DNA of 38,607 nt, from assembly GCF_009377185.1 (NCBI RefSeq), contig NZ_VJZC01000037.1, positions 1 to 38,607 on the forward strand, read 5' to 3'. The stretch comes from Streptomyces spongiae. GTDB lineage: Bacteria > Actinomycetota > Actinomycetes > Streptomycetales > Streptomycetaceae. The notes beneath the pieces are model-generated. The model did not search any database. It saw only the letters and a list, made by a program, of their open reading frames with translations, and was not told the origin of the DNA. The position numbers and the translations under genes are program-made. Positions 7,198-13,967 of the stretch are shown one piece after another (within the stretch, counting starts at the first letter, position 1; each line of letters begins with the position of its first letter).

Positions 7198-7483
7198 GAA
7201 GCACCTCCCGGACACTGTGCTGCGGGCCCGATCCCGCTGGATTCAGCGTACTGTCTGCCGTCCTTCCGGCACGCTGATCTCGCTCACGCTCCCTCCCGTG
7301 GGCCGACATCCGACCAGCAAGCCCACGACAAGTGGGAAACCGGCGTGGTGGACTCGTCGCCAGAGGATCGGAACACGGTCGGCGGCACCACTGACCTGGC
7401 GGCCACCGTGGTGAGCGCTACACCACCCGGCGACGTGACCGTCGTGAAACCCTCGGCCGCAGAGCGGCATGGTGTTGGCGATG
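7198..7483. other. Intergenic stretch between kinase and nuclease genes
   Basis: No gene recognised. It should contain the promoter of the nuclease gene, but I could not pick out convincing -35/-10 boxes. Confidence 0.35.
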
Positions 7484-7502
7484 CCGCTTCTGCAGGAAGC
7501 GG
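7484..7502 (-). terminator. Hairpin just after the kinase gene
   Basis: CCGCTTC, loop TGCAG, GAAGCGG, a perfect 7-bp stem beginning 2 bases beyond the kinase stop. There is no T-run, as is common for Streptomyces terminators. Confidence 0.45.
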
Positions 7503-7503
7503 G

Positions 7504-9090
7504 TCAGGAAGCCGAACCGTCGAGGTCGAGGCGGATCACGGCGAGCGCCTCGGCGATCTCGACGGTCATCTCGTCCTCCGGGCCGAACACCATGCACATG
7601 TCCTGGTGGAGTGGTTCGAGGACCTGCCGCGCCTCGGCGGTCCGGCCCTGGGCGAGCAGCAGCATCCCGATGTTGTGCCGCAGCTCCACGGCCTCCTCGC
7701 TCACGTCGCTGTCGACGGCCCGCACGACGTTCAGCACACCCTGGAGCGCGGCCAGCGCGTCGGTGACCTGGCCGAGTTCGGCGCGGCAGCGGGCCGCCTG
7801 GGCGCGGCAGGCGCGAGCCTGCTCGCCGGTGGGCCCGGCGATACGGGCGTAGGCGTCGGCGAGGGCGTCGAACTCGGGCAGGGCGGCCCGGTAGTCGCCG
7901 CCGAGGAGGCGGATCGCCGCCCGCTGGCGGCGCAGCGCCAGGACCTGCCTGCTCTCGGAGCCGAGGGCGAGGGCGGCGGGTGCGATGACCTCGCCGAGCA
8001 CCTCGGCGGCCTGCGCGAACCGCTCCTCCTCCAGCAGGGCGTCGGAATGCGCGTACGCCTCCTTGATGTCCTCGCGCAGCCGGGCGGGGACGGGCACCGG
8101 CGGGGCCCCCGGGAGGACGGCCGTCGGCGCCGGACCACCGGGCGCCGGGGCCTGGGCGCGGGCGCGGGGCGCGAACGGGCGACGGAACACGCCTGTCGGG
8201 TCGGGCGCGCCAGCCGGCCCGGCGTCCGCCGTGCCGGGCTCCTGGCCCGGCGGCGGGAGGAACGGCAGCAGCCGCGCGTACACCTCCTGCGTGTCGGCGG
8301 GCCGCGCCTCGGGCGCCTTGCGCAGCAGGTGCAGGACCAGCTCCTCCAGCGCCTCGGGGACGTCGGGCCGCAGCTGTCGCAGCGGGGTGGGGGCGGCGTT
8401 GACGTGCTGGTACATCAGCAGGTACTCGCTCTCCGCCTCGAACACGAGCCGTCCGCTGAGGAGTTCGTGCAGCACACAGCCGAGCGCGTACAGGTCGGTC
8501 TGCGGGGTGATGCGTCCGCCGCGGACCTGCTCGGGCGACATGTACTGGTGGGTGCCGATGGGGCTGCCGGTCGCGGTCAGCTTGGTGACATCGGTTCGCA
8601 GCATCGCCGCGATACCGAAGTCGAGGACCTTCACGGTGCCGTCGCGGGCGACGAGGATGTTGCCCGGCTTGAGGTCCCGGTGGATCACCGGCACGTCGTG
8701 CGCGTACGACAGCACGGTCGCGACCTGCGCGGCGACGGCGGCCGCCCAGCTGACGGGCAGTGGCCGGCCGGGGTCGAGATAGGCGGACAGAGGTACGCCG
8801 TCGACGAGCTCCATCACCAGGAACAGCCGCTCGTACGACGCGTCGAGCACCGCGTCGTACACCTGCGGCACGCCAGGATGCTGGATGCGCGCGGTGATGC
8901 GGGCCTCGCGACGGAAGCGCTTGGCGAACTCCTCGGCCAGCTGCGGGGAGGTGACCGACGCCTGCCGGATGAGCTTCACGGCGACGGGCCGGTCGAGGAC
9001 GGCGTCGTAGCCGCGCCACACGTCGCCCATGCCGCCGTGGCTGAGCTCCTCCAGGAGTTCGTAACGGTCGGAGATCGCCTCCTGCGGCAC
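7504..9090 (-). CDS. Serine/threonine protein kinase with C-terminal TPR region (PknB-like)
   Basis: A 528-aa eukaryotic-type kinase. Seen in order: glycine-rich loop LSHGGMGDVWRGYD (residues 16-29), ATP-binding Lys39 in RPVAVKLI, catalytic IHRDLKPGN (136-144), DFG at 157-159, and the APE-like segment TGSPIGTHQYMSPEQ. The kinase domain ends near residue 275. After a Pro/Ala-rich linker (about 280-345) the C-terminus is all-helical with repeated alanine-rich pairs typical of tetratricopeptide repeats, ending in a conserved MCMVFGPEDEMTVEIAEAL. There is no transmembrane helix, so it is a soluble kinase, unlike PknB. The TPR part probably binds a partner or substrate. Start is GTG 9090. No phosphatase or FHA gene is adjacent. 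Its place in a defence-rich island makes a stress- or phage-response role possible, but that is inference. Confidence 0.9.
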   Translation of the reverse strand: MPQEAISDRYELLEELSHGGMGDVWRGYDAVLDRPVAVKLIRQASVTSPQLAEEFAKRFRREARITARIQHPGVPQVYDAVLDASYERLFLVMELVDGVPLSAYLDPGRPLPVSWAAAVAAQVATVLSYAHDVPVIHRDLKPGNILVARDGTVKVLDFGIAAMLRTDVTKLTATGSPIGTHQYMSPEQVRGGRITPQTDLYALGCVLHELLSGRLVFEAESEYLLMYQHVNAAPTPLRQLRPDVPEALEELVLHLLRKAPEARPADTQEVYARLLPFLPPPGQEPGTADAGPAGAPDPTGVFRRPFAPRARAQAPAPGGPAPTAVLPGAPPVPVPARLREDIKEAYAHSDALLEEERFAQAAEVLGEVIAPAALALGSESRQVLALRRQRAAIRLLGGDYRAALPEFDALADAYARIAGPTGEQARACRAQAARCRAELGQVTDALAALQGVLNVVRAVDSDVSEEAVELRHNIGMLLLAQGRTAEARQVLEPLHQDMCMVFGPEDEMTVEIAEALAVIRLDLDGSAS

Positions 9091-9335
9091 CTTGCCCCCG
9101 GTGTGCGTGATGAACAGTCACGGTCAGGGGTCAAGTGTGACCGCTGCGTCAGGATGCCGTCCAGCGGTCGCGGTGCGACAGCGCTCGGGCGCGGTGGTGG
9201 ACGACGGGCAGGAGGGCGCGCCGCCCGGTCGGCATCCCGCCGACCGGACCGTCTGAGCCGTACCTTCACCACCGCCGTCGGGCCCAGTCGCACGGGCGGC
9301 TGGGCCCTCATGTCCTGCACGGTCAACCGAGACAG
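9091..9335. other. Intergenic stretch with copy of a DUF397-type gene end
   Basis: No intact gene. The segment 9240-9307 resembles 18712-18781: the same gene end (CCGACCrGACCrTCTGAG followed by CCGTAC) and then a hairpin with arms GGGCCCAG (9280-9287) and CTGGGCCC (9300-9307). It looks like the surviving 3' end and terminator of a second DUF397-type gene on the plus strand. Confidence 0.45.
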
Positions 9336-9366
9336 AAAAACGCCCCCCGCTCCGAAGAGCCGGGGG
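9336..9366 (-). terminator. Rho-independent terminator of the DUF6247 pair
   Basis: On the minus strand CCCCCGGCTC, loop TTCG, GAGCGGGGGG, followed by CG and TTTTT. A UUCG tetraloop, long GC stem and T-run make this a textbook terminator. It lies 14 bp beyond the stop of the 83-aa gene. Confidence 0.88.
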
Positions 9367-9379
9367 CCACCTGCTGGGG

Positions 9380-9631
9380 TCAGATCCAGGTCACCTGGAG
9401 GACGTAGCCGCACTCAAACCGGGGGACGATCAGGAAGACGAACATGCCTCCGGGGACATCCACGGTTTCGCTCTTCGGCCCCATGCCTTCGTACCTCGTG
9501 CCGTCGAGGTAGAGAGCTTCAGCGGCGCGGATCAACTCGTCGGCTTTCTTCTCGACCTCGGCGATGAAGGCCGGCGGAGCTCCGCCCGCCACATACTCCT
9601 CGCCAGGGTCGTACTCCCATCTCCAGGTCAC
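9380..9631 (-). CDS. 83-aa hypothetical protein, toxin-like partner of DUF6247
   Basis: Small protein opening with MTWRWEYDPGEEY, followed by an amphipathic helix (FIAEVEKKADELIRAAEALY) and two beta-rich segments ending in GMFVFLIVPRFECGYVLQVTW. The order helix then strands, the size, and the final strand motif recall RelE/ParE-type toxins, but I see no diagnostic catalytic residue set, so this is a structural guess. It is translated from an ATG that overlaps the DUF6247 stop by 4 bp and ends at a strong terminator, so the two genes form a closed two-gene operon. The antitoxin-first order fits a type II toxin-antitoxin system. Confidence 0.7.
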   Translation of the reverse strand: MTWRWEYDPGEEYVAGGAPPAFIAEVEKKADELIRAAEALYLDGTRYEGMGPKSETVDVPGGMFVFLIVPRFECGYVLQVTWI

Positions 9632-9978
9632 TCGGACACCGCCTTGTACGCGGCGCGGATGATGTCGCCGGAGATCCTTACGTAGCGGCGGCTTTCTTCA
9701 AGCGTCACGGCGGCGTTGGCCATGTACTCGGCGCGGCGCAGCTCACGCGCCGCCTCGGGAAACCGCTCGATTTCGATGTTGGCGGCCCACGCGATCATGA
9801 AGAGCTGGAGGGGCTTGATGCTGCTCTGCTCTATGGCGGCGGCGACGGCCTTGCGCTGATCGGCGTCCATTTCCGGCAGCCGCTCCGGCGCGATGGCGGC
9901 AAGGGCGGCCCGGAGGGCCTCGGGGGTCCGCGCGGGGCGCGGGATCAGCTCTGTGCCGTGGTCGCGCTGTGTGCTCAC
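9628..9978 (-). CDS. DUF6247 family protein (putative antitoxin)
   Basis: A 116-aa protein carrying the DUF6247 pattern: RTPEALRAALAAIAPERLPEMDADQRKAVAAAIEQ (about residues 15-50), a family found in Streptomyces directly upstream of small toxin-like genes. It is entirely helical in appearance, with a second helical part (EIERFPEAARELRRAEYMA). The biochemical role is not established, though the consistent pairing suggests an antitoxin. GTG 9978 is chosen because GGAGGA lies 5 bases upstream; the frame extends further to 10026 but through a hairpin with no ribosome site. Confidence 0.75.
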   Translation of the reverse strand: MSTQRDHGTELIPRPARTPEALRAALAAIAPERLPEMDADQRKAVAAAIEQSSIKPLQLFMIAWAANIEIERFPEAARELRRAEYMANAAVTLEESRRYVRISGDIIRAAYKAVSE

Positions 9979-9995
9979 GATGTCCTCCAAGGGAT

Positions 9996-10022
9996 GCCCC
10001 GGCCAGCATATCCAGCCGGGGC
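9996..10022 (-). terminator. Hairpin copied with the hsdR tail
   Basis: GCCCCGGC (9996-10003) and GCCGGGGC (10015-10022), a perfect 8-bp stem. The same hairpin, in the same position relative to an hsdR 3' end, occurs at 20248-20274 with a variant loop. It therefore belongs to the duplicated hsdR tail and now lies in the DUF6247 upstream region. Confidence 0.65.
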
Positions 10023-10029
10023 ACACGCA

Positions 10030-10222
10030 TCAGATGTCGTCGTCCAGCCCCTCCTCGCGGCGGATCATCCGCCAGGCCGCCGTAGGGGACGATCTGCGCG
10101 AGGAAGCCGTACTTCCTGACGTAGTCGTTGAGGTCGGCGCGGAAGCCCTCCGCCGTCTCCTGGTCGTCCTCGTCGTCGCTGTCGAGCAGCGCGGTGAAGC
10201 GGGCGACGGCGAGGGAGAGCAG
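10030..10222 (-). pseudogene. Fragment of hsdR 3' end (two joined pieces)
   Basis: The minus strand encodes pieces of a type I restriction R subunit. The part at about 10083-10215 matches the hsdR gene at about 20818-20950 almost base for base (VARFTALLDSDDEDDQETAE, then FRADLNDYVRKYGFLAQIVPY). It is then fused out of frame to the last 16 codons of hsdR (10030-10080 matching 20282-20328). The 490 bp between these parts in the intact gene are missing. It is a non-functional relic of a second hsdR copy or of a duplication followed by deletion. Confidence 0.85.
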
Positions 10223-10262
10223 AAGGCACCACCGGCCCTGCGGCCGAATTGCCTCTACGCCG

Positions 10263-10325
10263 TCACTCCCTGTTCCTGTCGGCTGCCATGATGTCGACGC
10301 ATTCTTCGAGCGCGGCGTGCAACCC
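10263..10325 (-). pseudogene. Fragment of the 17633-17896 gene, C-terminus
   Basis: The minus strand ends LHAALEECVDIMAADRNRE then TGA, matching the C-terminus LHAALEECVGIIATARE of the 87-aa protein encoded at 17633-17896. DNA identity is high over about 60 bp, including CGACGCATTCTTCGAGCGCG, and ends abruptly on the 5' side. It is a gene tail left by recombination. Confidence 0.75.
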
Positions 10326-10416
10326 AGCCGGTAGATCTTCGACAAGGAATCCAAGCCCGCTGGTCAGACATGGTGCGGACTCTGCTGAGCACCGCACGAC
10401 TGCTACGGTCGCGTCC

Positions 10417-11274
10417 ATGACGCTCTCGGTCTCAACGGGTCAGGCTGTCGACCTACGCGTGCAGCCGGTAGACGAGGTTCTTGATCGCGTCGAGCGGTCT
10501 CTCCAAGTGGTGCTGCTCGCGGACACGATGGTGCGCAAGCGGAGATCCGTGGGGGCCAGAACCGACCGCGGGACCTGGGTGCGGATCGAGCGGCGCCTGC
10601 TCGACAAGATCTCCGACCAGGGGTGGAACGGGACTGAAAGTGGCGCCCGTCTGAAGGGCATCGCCCAGCCCGAATGGCACGGATGTGTGGTCTGGCGGGC
10701 CACGGACGGGCCGGTGCTGTGGCGAGCCGACGAAACCGAGCTTCTGCCAGGGGCTCCTGTCGGAAACGCCATCCTGAGCGAGGCCCCGGAGCTGCCGGAT
10801 GACTGGTGGGAGACATTGAACGCGTCGTTGGACGCACTGGCGGCCCAGAGCACGAGCCGGGTCGCCACGCCGGACACCGACACCATCACCCAGGTCCTGG
10901 TCACCGAGTCCATCCGCGGTGTTTTCTCCGGCGATTTCGATACGACCGTGGAGCAGTGGGTGCCGGCCCACGCGGACCTGAACTGGGCCAACATGACCGC
11001 TCCGGTGTTCAGTCTCTTCGACTGGGAGGACTGGGGTAACGCGCCGCTGGGGCTGGACTCGGCCTCGCTGTGGGCGAGTTCCCTTGCTGTCCCGGCTCTT
11101 GCCGATCGCGTACGGCACGAGCGCCGGTCCGACTTCGAGAGCCGGGACGGCAAGGTGATGACGCTGTTTGCCTGCTCGAAGATCCTCGGGCCGTACGCGC
11201 ACCCGGAAGACCCTCGGCTGGAACCCGCCAGGCGCATGGCCGAACAGGTCATCAAGGAGCTTCAGAACAGCTGA
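10417..11274 (+). CDS. Phosphotransferase-like protein (aminoglycoside phosphotransferase/choline kinase fold)
   Basis: A 285-aa protein with the catalytic half of the APH fold: the Brenner-type motif HADLNWANMT (His185, Asp187, Asn192) and the metal-binding Asp in FSLFDWEDWGNAPLGLDSA (about residue 202). The N-terminal half is probably the ATP-binding lobe but is divergent: LLDKISDQGWNG, then VVWRATDGPVLWRADE. Members phosphorylate small molecules such as aminoglycosides, choline or sugars; the substrate here cannot be told. ATG 10417 follows a possible TACGGT -10 by about 9 bases, suggesting a leaderless message; longer 5' readings run into the hsdR and gene-tail fragments. It converges with the reductase gene, overlapping its 3' end by 13 bp. 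Confidence 0.72.
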   Translation: MTLSVSTGQAVDLRVQPVDEVLDRVERSLQVVLLADTMVRKRRSVGARTDRGTWVRIERRLLDKISDQGWNGTESGARLKGIAQPEWHGCVVWRATDGPVLWRADETELLPGAPVGNAILSEAPELPDDWWETLNASLDALAAQSTSRVATPDTDTITQVLVTESIRGVFSGDFDTTVEQWVPAHADLNWANMTAPVFSLFDWEDWGNAPLGLDSASLWASSLAVPALADRVRHERRSDFESRDGKVMTLFACSKILGPYAHPEDPRLEPARRMAEQVIKELQNS

Positions 11275-12119
11275 TCGTGTGAACGGTCCCGCAGGAGACT
11301 GCGGTACTCCTGGATCGTTTCTTTCTCGACCTCGCCGCCCAGGGCGCCGACGAGTTCGCCCAGGTGGGCGGGCTCATCAGTGCCCACAGCCACAGTGCCG
11401 ACCCTCGGCAGGTGATAGGCGGCCATGAACGCCGCTTGCACGCGCGAGAGTTGACGGTTGCCACCGAGGAAGACACGGGGGTCGATCCTGGCCCACACCG
11501 CGTCGCTGGTGCTGCCCCCGAAGGGGCTCATGCCCCATACCTCGCTGGGGTCCAGGTCCCATGCCCTGATGAGGGCGTCTGCGGCATCCAGCGTTCTGAC
11601 TCCGGCCAGAAGGCCGGCGCGGACCATGAGGGTCGCTGGCCTCGGTACGGTCGGGCCGATCAGTCCCACCAGGAATGATGGATCCCAGGAGGCGATGCCC
11701 CAGGCGGCGCACAAGCCCTTGCCCGTGGCGGCATCGAGAGCTGCGCACGCTTCGGTCAGCACCTCCTGGCCATGCGGGCCGGCCTCGCGGAGCGAGTGTT
11801 CCGGGTTGTGCAGGAACACCAGGTCCGGCTCCCGCCCCAGGTCCTCGGCCGCCTGTTCCACGGCCGCGTGCAGCCGCAGGGGGTCCAAGGAATGCTCCGC
11901 CCCGCCCGGTGCCGGAAAGTAGCCCACCTTCGTGGAGACGGTGAACTTCGGCAGCAGGTCTCCGGCCGTCTGCGCCAGGACCTGATGCGATCGGAAGCCG
12001 AGGTAGTTGGTGCTGGTGTCGAGTGCTGTGACGCCGAGGTCGAGCGCCCCCGTCAGGAGCTGGCGCTCGTGACGAGATCGGTGTAGCCCGAGGACAATTC
12101 GGGGGTCAGCACCGCGCAC
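11262..12119 (-). CDS. Aldo/keto reductase (peptide-cluster member)
   Basis: A 285-aa AKR. The catalytic tetrad is visible: Asp in VTALDTSTNYLGFRS with the Tyr in the same segment, Lys in VSTKVGYF, and His in DLVFLHNPEH. The C-terminal half is divergent but keeps SPFGGS and the cofactor-region helices. AKRs reduce carbonyls with NAD(P)H. I place the start at GTG 12119 (VRGADPRIVLGLHRSRHERQ), preceded by AAGGAGGAG; this overlaps the JmjC gene by 67 bp, so the two are translated together. The open frame continues far upstream but antisense to nothing useful, simply a shadow of the JmjC gene. It lies in an operon with an oxygenase and a small peptide, which suggests work on the same substrate. 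Confidence 0.82.
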   Translation of the reverse strand: MRGADPRIVLGLHRSRHERQLLTGALDLGVTALDTSTNYLGFRSHQVLAQTAGDLLPKFTVSTKVGYFPAPGGAEHSLDPLRLHAAVEQAAEDLGREPDLVFLHNPEHSLREAGPHGQEVLTEACAALDAATGKGLCAAWGIASWDPSFLVGLIGPTVPRPATLMVRAGLLAGVRTLDAADALIRAWDLDPSEVWGMSPFGGSTSDAVWARIDPRVFLGGNRQLSRVQAAFMAAYHLPRVGTVAVGTDEPAHLGELVGALGGEVEKETIQEYRSLLRDRSHDQLF

Positions 12120-13249
12120 AGCTCCTCCTTCACCAGGACCTCTGCGACCTCTGTCGCTTCGGCCCCGGCGACTGCCGCGGCCTGCTCCAGTTCGACCGGC
12201 CTGCCGCTCAGCAGCAGACGCAGTGCGGGCAGGGCTTTGGCCGCGAGGGTGAGCTTCTTCCCCGAGGCCACGATGTCGACGGTTTCTCCGTGCTCGTGAA
12301 TCTGGGGCGGGAAGTGGGTGGTGCACACCACGGCGTCGAGCGGCCCGAGTATGTCGAGGAACGGCACGTGCCGAGGCAGGGTCGTCGCCTGCTCGTACGC
12401 GTCGAAGAAGTCGGCTGGCGGACGCTCGCTGACCAGCTGGGCGGCGGCCTCGGTCAGGGCGTCGGTGCCGGTTCCCTGCGAGCGGTCGAGGTCGTGGCGG
12501 AAGATCTCGTGCTCGCGGCACCAGTCGGCCAGCCACGCGAGCCAGCTCGCCCCTGTGCGCTTGGTGATGCCGAACGTGACGTGAAGGCTCTTGCCGGAGC
12601 CGCTGCCGGTCCGTGTCGCCTGGTGCCAGTGGCCCCGCGGAATGTGCATGACGTCGCCGGTCCGCATCAGACCGGACCAGATGATCGCGTCGCTCGGAGT
12701 GCTGTTGGGGTCGGCGTCCCGGTACATCGGGACCGCGCGGGAGGTCGCGCGCACCTCCCACTCCTTCTCACCGGCGAGCTGGACGATGACGACATCGTGG
12801 TCGTCCCAGTGCAAGGGGAAGCCGGAGGCGTCGTTCGTCGTCAGGTACGCGTTGACCTGGACTCGCTCACGGGACCACCACTGCAGGGCCCGGCAGGCGA
12901 CCTCCATCGTCGGATCGAAGACGTTGGCCTGGTCCATGATCACCGTCGCGCCTTCACCCAGGAGCCTGCCCAGGCTGCGCATGTTGACCATGGAGATGCT
13001 CTGGCCGCGGGGGCTGACGCTGTCGGTGTAGTAGATAGCCGGATGGACCTCCTCGCCCTTCTGGAAGCACCGGAATTGCGGGCGGTTCAGGCTCCTGCGC
13101 ATCGCGACGTCGAGCAGGCGGTTCGGGGTCATGATGCGGGAGACGAGTGCGGGGTCGTCCATGCTCCCGCGTACGAAGCCCTTGCCCAGTTCCTCGGCTC
13201 CACTCCAGCCGAGCGCTGCCTCGATGGCGCTGATCAACCGATGTTCCAT
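12053..13249 (-). CDS. JmjC/cupin-4 family 2-oxoglutarate-dependent oxygenase
   Basis: A 398-aa protein of the ROX/YcfD-like cupin-4 group, Fe(II)- and 2-oxoglutarate-dependent hydroxylases that act on amino-acid side chains of proteins or peptides. Iron-binding HxD is seen in FPLHWDDHDVVIVQ (His147, Asp149), and the distal His lies in GDVMHIPRGHWHQA (about residues 202-209). The C-terminal part (about 270-398) looks like the winged-helix/dimerisation region of that family. ATG 13249 has a strong GGAGGAGG 6 bases upstream. It follows an 87-bp gap after the 55-aa peptide gene and overlaps the reductase gene. Ribosomal oxygenases are normally alone; the peptide and reductase neighbours point to a dedicated peptide substrate. 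Confidence 0.82.
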   Translation of the reverse strand: MEHRLISAIEAALGWSGAEELGKGFVRGSMDDPALVSRIMTPNRLLDVAMRRSLNRPQFRCFQKGEEVHPAIYYTDSVSPRGQSISMVNMRSLGRLLGEGATVIMDQANVFDPTMEVACRALQWWSRERVQVNAYLTTNDASGFPLHWDDHDVVIVQLAGEKEWEVRATSRAVPMYRDADPNSTPSDAIIWSGLMRTGDVMHIPRGHWHQATRTGSGSGKSLHVTFGITKRTGASWLAWLADWCREHEIFRHDLDRSQGTGTDALTEAAAQLVSERPPADFFDAYEQATTLPRHVPFLDILGPLDAVVCTTHFPPQIHEHGETVDIVASGKKLTLAAKALPALRLLLSGRPVELEQAAAVAGAEATEVAEVLVKEELCAVLTPELSSGYTDLVTSASS

Positions 13250-13334
13250 CGTGCCTCCTCCATGGGTTCGACCACTGATGCGGAGACGGTGGGGGCAGGC
13301 GCGGCCGACCACGCCGGCCCCCACCGCTTGGTGC

Positions 13335-13502
13335 CTACTCGCTGTCGTGCAGGTTGCCGTCGCCACCAGGCCACGGCGCGTCGCCGGAACTACCCTGGTT
13401 GTCCGACCGGAGGCTGTCGTACCGGTCGTGGACGGCGGTCAGTTCTTGCACCGCCACGAGCAGGCCGCTTCGGGCCGGAGGCGGTGTCGTGGGCTCTGCC
13501 AC
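13335..13502 (-). CDS. 55-aa small protein, candidate precursor peptide
   Basis: The peptide begins VAEPTTPPPARSGLLVAVQE, continues LTAVHDRYDSLRSDNQGSSG and ends DAPWPGGDGNLHDSE. GTG 13502 has an excellent AAGGAG 6 bases upstream. The layout, a helical middle (LLVAVQELTAVHDRYDSL) acting as a possible leader followed by a glycine-, aspartate- and tryptophan-containing tail, fits a ribosomally made, modified peptide. It is directly upstream of a peptide-type oxygenase and a reductase on the same strand. There is no Cys, so lanthionine or thioether chemistry is not expected; hydroxylation of Asp, Asn, Pro or His is possible. I do not recognise it from any named family. It could also be a small regulatory protein. 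Confidence 0.6.
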   Translation of the reverse strand: MAEPTTPPPARSGLLVAVQELTAVHDRYDSLRSDNQGSSGDAPWPGGDGNLHDSE

Positions 13503-13560
13503 CTCGTACTCCTTCCTCTTCGCTTCTCCCGCCAGGGCTCCGACGGGAGGTTGATGGCCG

Positions 13561-13595
13561 CCCCACGGCCGTGGGGGATGTGGTTTGCCGTGGGG
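13561..13595 (-). promoter_or_regulatory. Two mutually exclusive hairpins ahead of the peptide gene
   Basis: The arm CCCCACGGC (13561-13569) can pair with the adjoining CCGTGGGG (13569-13576) as a 16-bp palindrome or with GCCGTGGGG (13587-13595) as a 9-bp stem. Only one can form at a time. It lies between the stop of the 105-aa gene and the peptide start, on the transcribed strand, so it could be a terminator or an attenuator. No T-run follows. Confidence 0.45.
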
Positions 13596-13649
13596 CGGCA
13601 GTCATTGGGCGTGCGATGAACGGCAGGTGGGCGCCAGGGACAGGTCGGG

Positions 13650-13967
13650 TCAGCGGTGGTTCGGAAGACCGCGGGTGTCCTTGCGCATGTTGATCTCCAG
13701 AACGCGCTGGTCCAGCTCGTACAGGCAGGCACGACAGGCGTAGAGGGCCGCGTGCATGCTGCTCGACCGGACGGGCCCGATCCACGTCACCTCGACGTCG
13801 TCACGTCTGCACCACAGCCAGCACTCGCCGCGCGCCTGCCATTCGTGGCGATCCCATAGCGCGTAGTCAGTGGGTTCCCTGGTGACGGGGTCGATGTCCC
13901 GGCGAGTGGGCCGGAAGACCGCGTCGGGATCAGGAAGCGGATTCGCTCGTAATGCGTGCCGTCCCAT
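13650..13967 (-). CDS. 105-aa hypothetical protein with Cys/Trp-rich core
   Basis: Begins MGRHALRANPLPDPDAVFRP and contains GECWLWCRRDDVEVTW followed by AALYACRACLYELDQRVLEI. Four cysteines in two pairs could bind a metal, but the spacing is not a named finger. The family is unknown to me. ATG 13967 overlaps the stop of the ATP-binding gene by one base (TGATG), so the two are translationally coupled. Streptomyces commonly place such small proteins beside XRE-TPR regulators and RsbW-like ATPases. Confidence 0.68.
   Translation of the reverse strand: MGRHALRANPLPDPDAVFRPTRRDIDPVTREPTDYALWDRHEWQARGECWLWCRRDDVEVTWIGPVRSSSMHAALYACRACLYELDQRVLEINMRKDTRGLPNHR

Noticed and set aside
7418..9121. 567-aa minus-strand frame over the kinase gene
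   Set aside because: Same strand but shifted frame of the kinase; arginine-rich chance product.
6880..9567. 895-aa open frame on the plus strand
   Set aside because: It is the antisense of the Uma2 and kinase genes; the kinase on the other strand has all its motifs.
11262..12761. 499-aa upstream extension of the aldo/keto reductase
   Set aside because: The extra 214 residues are a shifted-frame shadow of the JmjC gene; the family fold and a strong ribosome site support GTG 12119.
12290..13693. 467-aa plus-strand frame opposite the JmjC gene
   Set aside because: Antisense shadow; no family signal.
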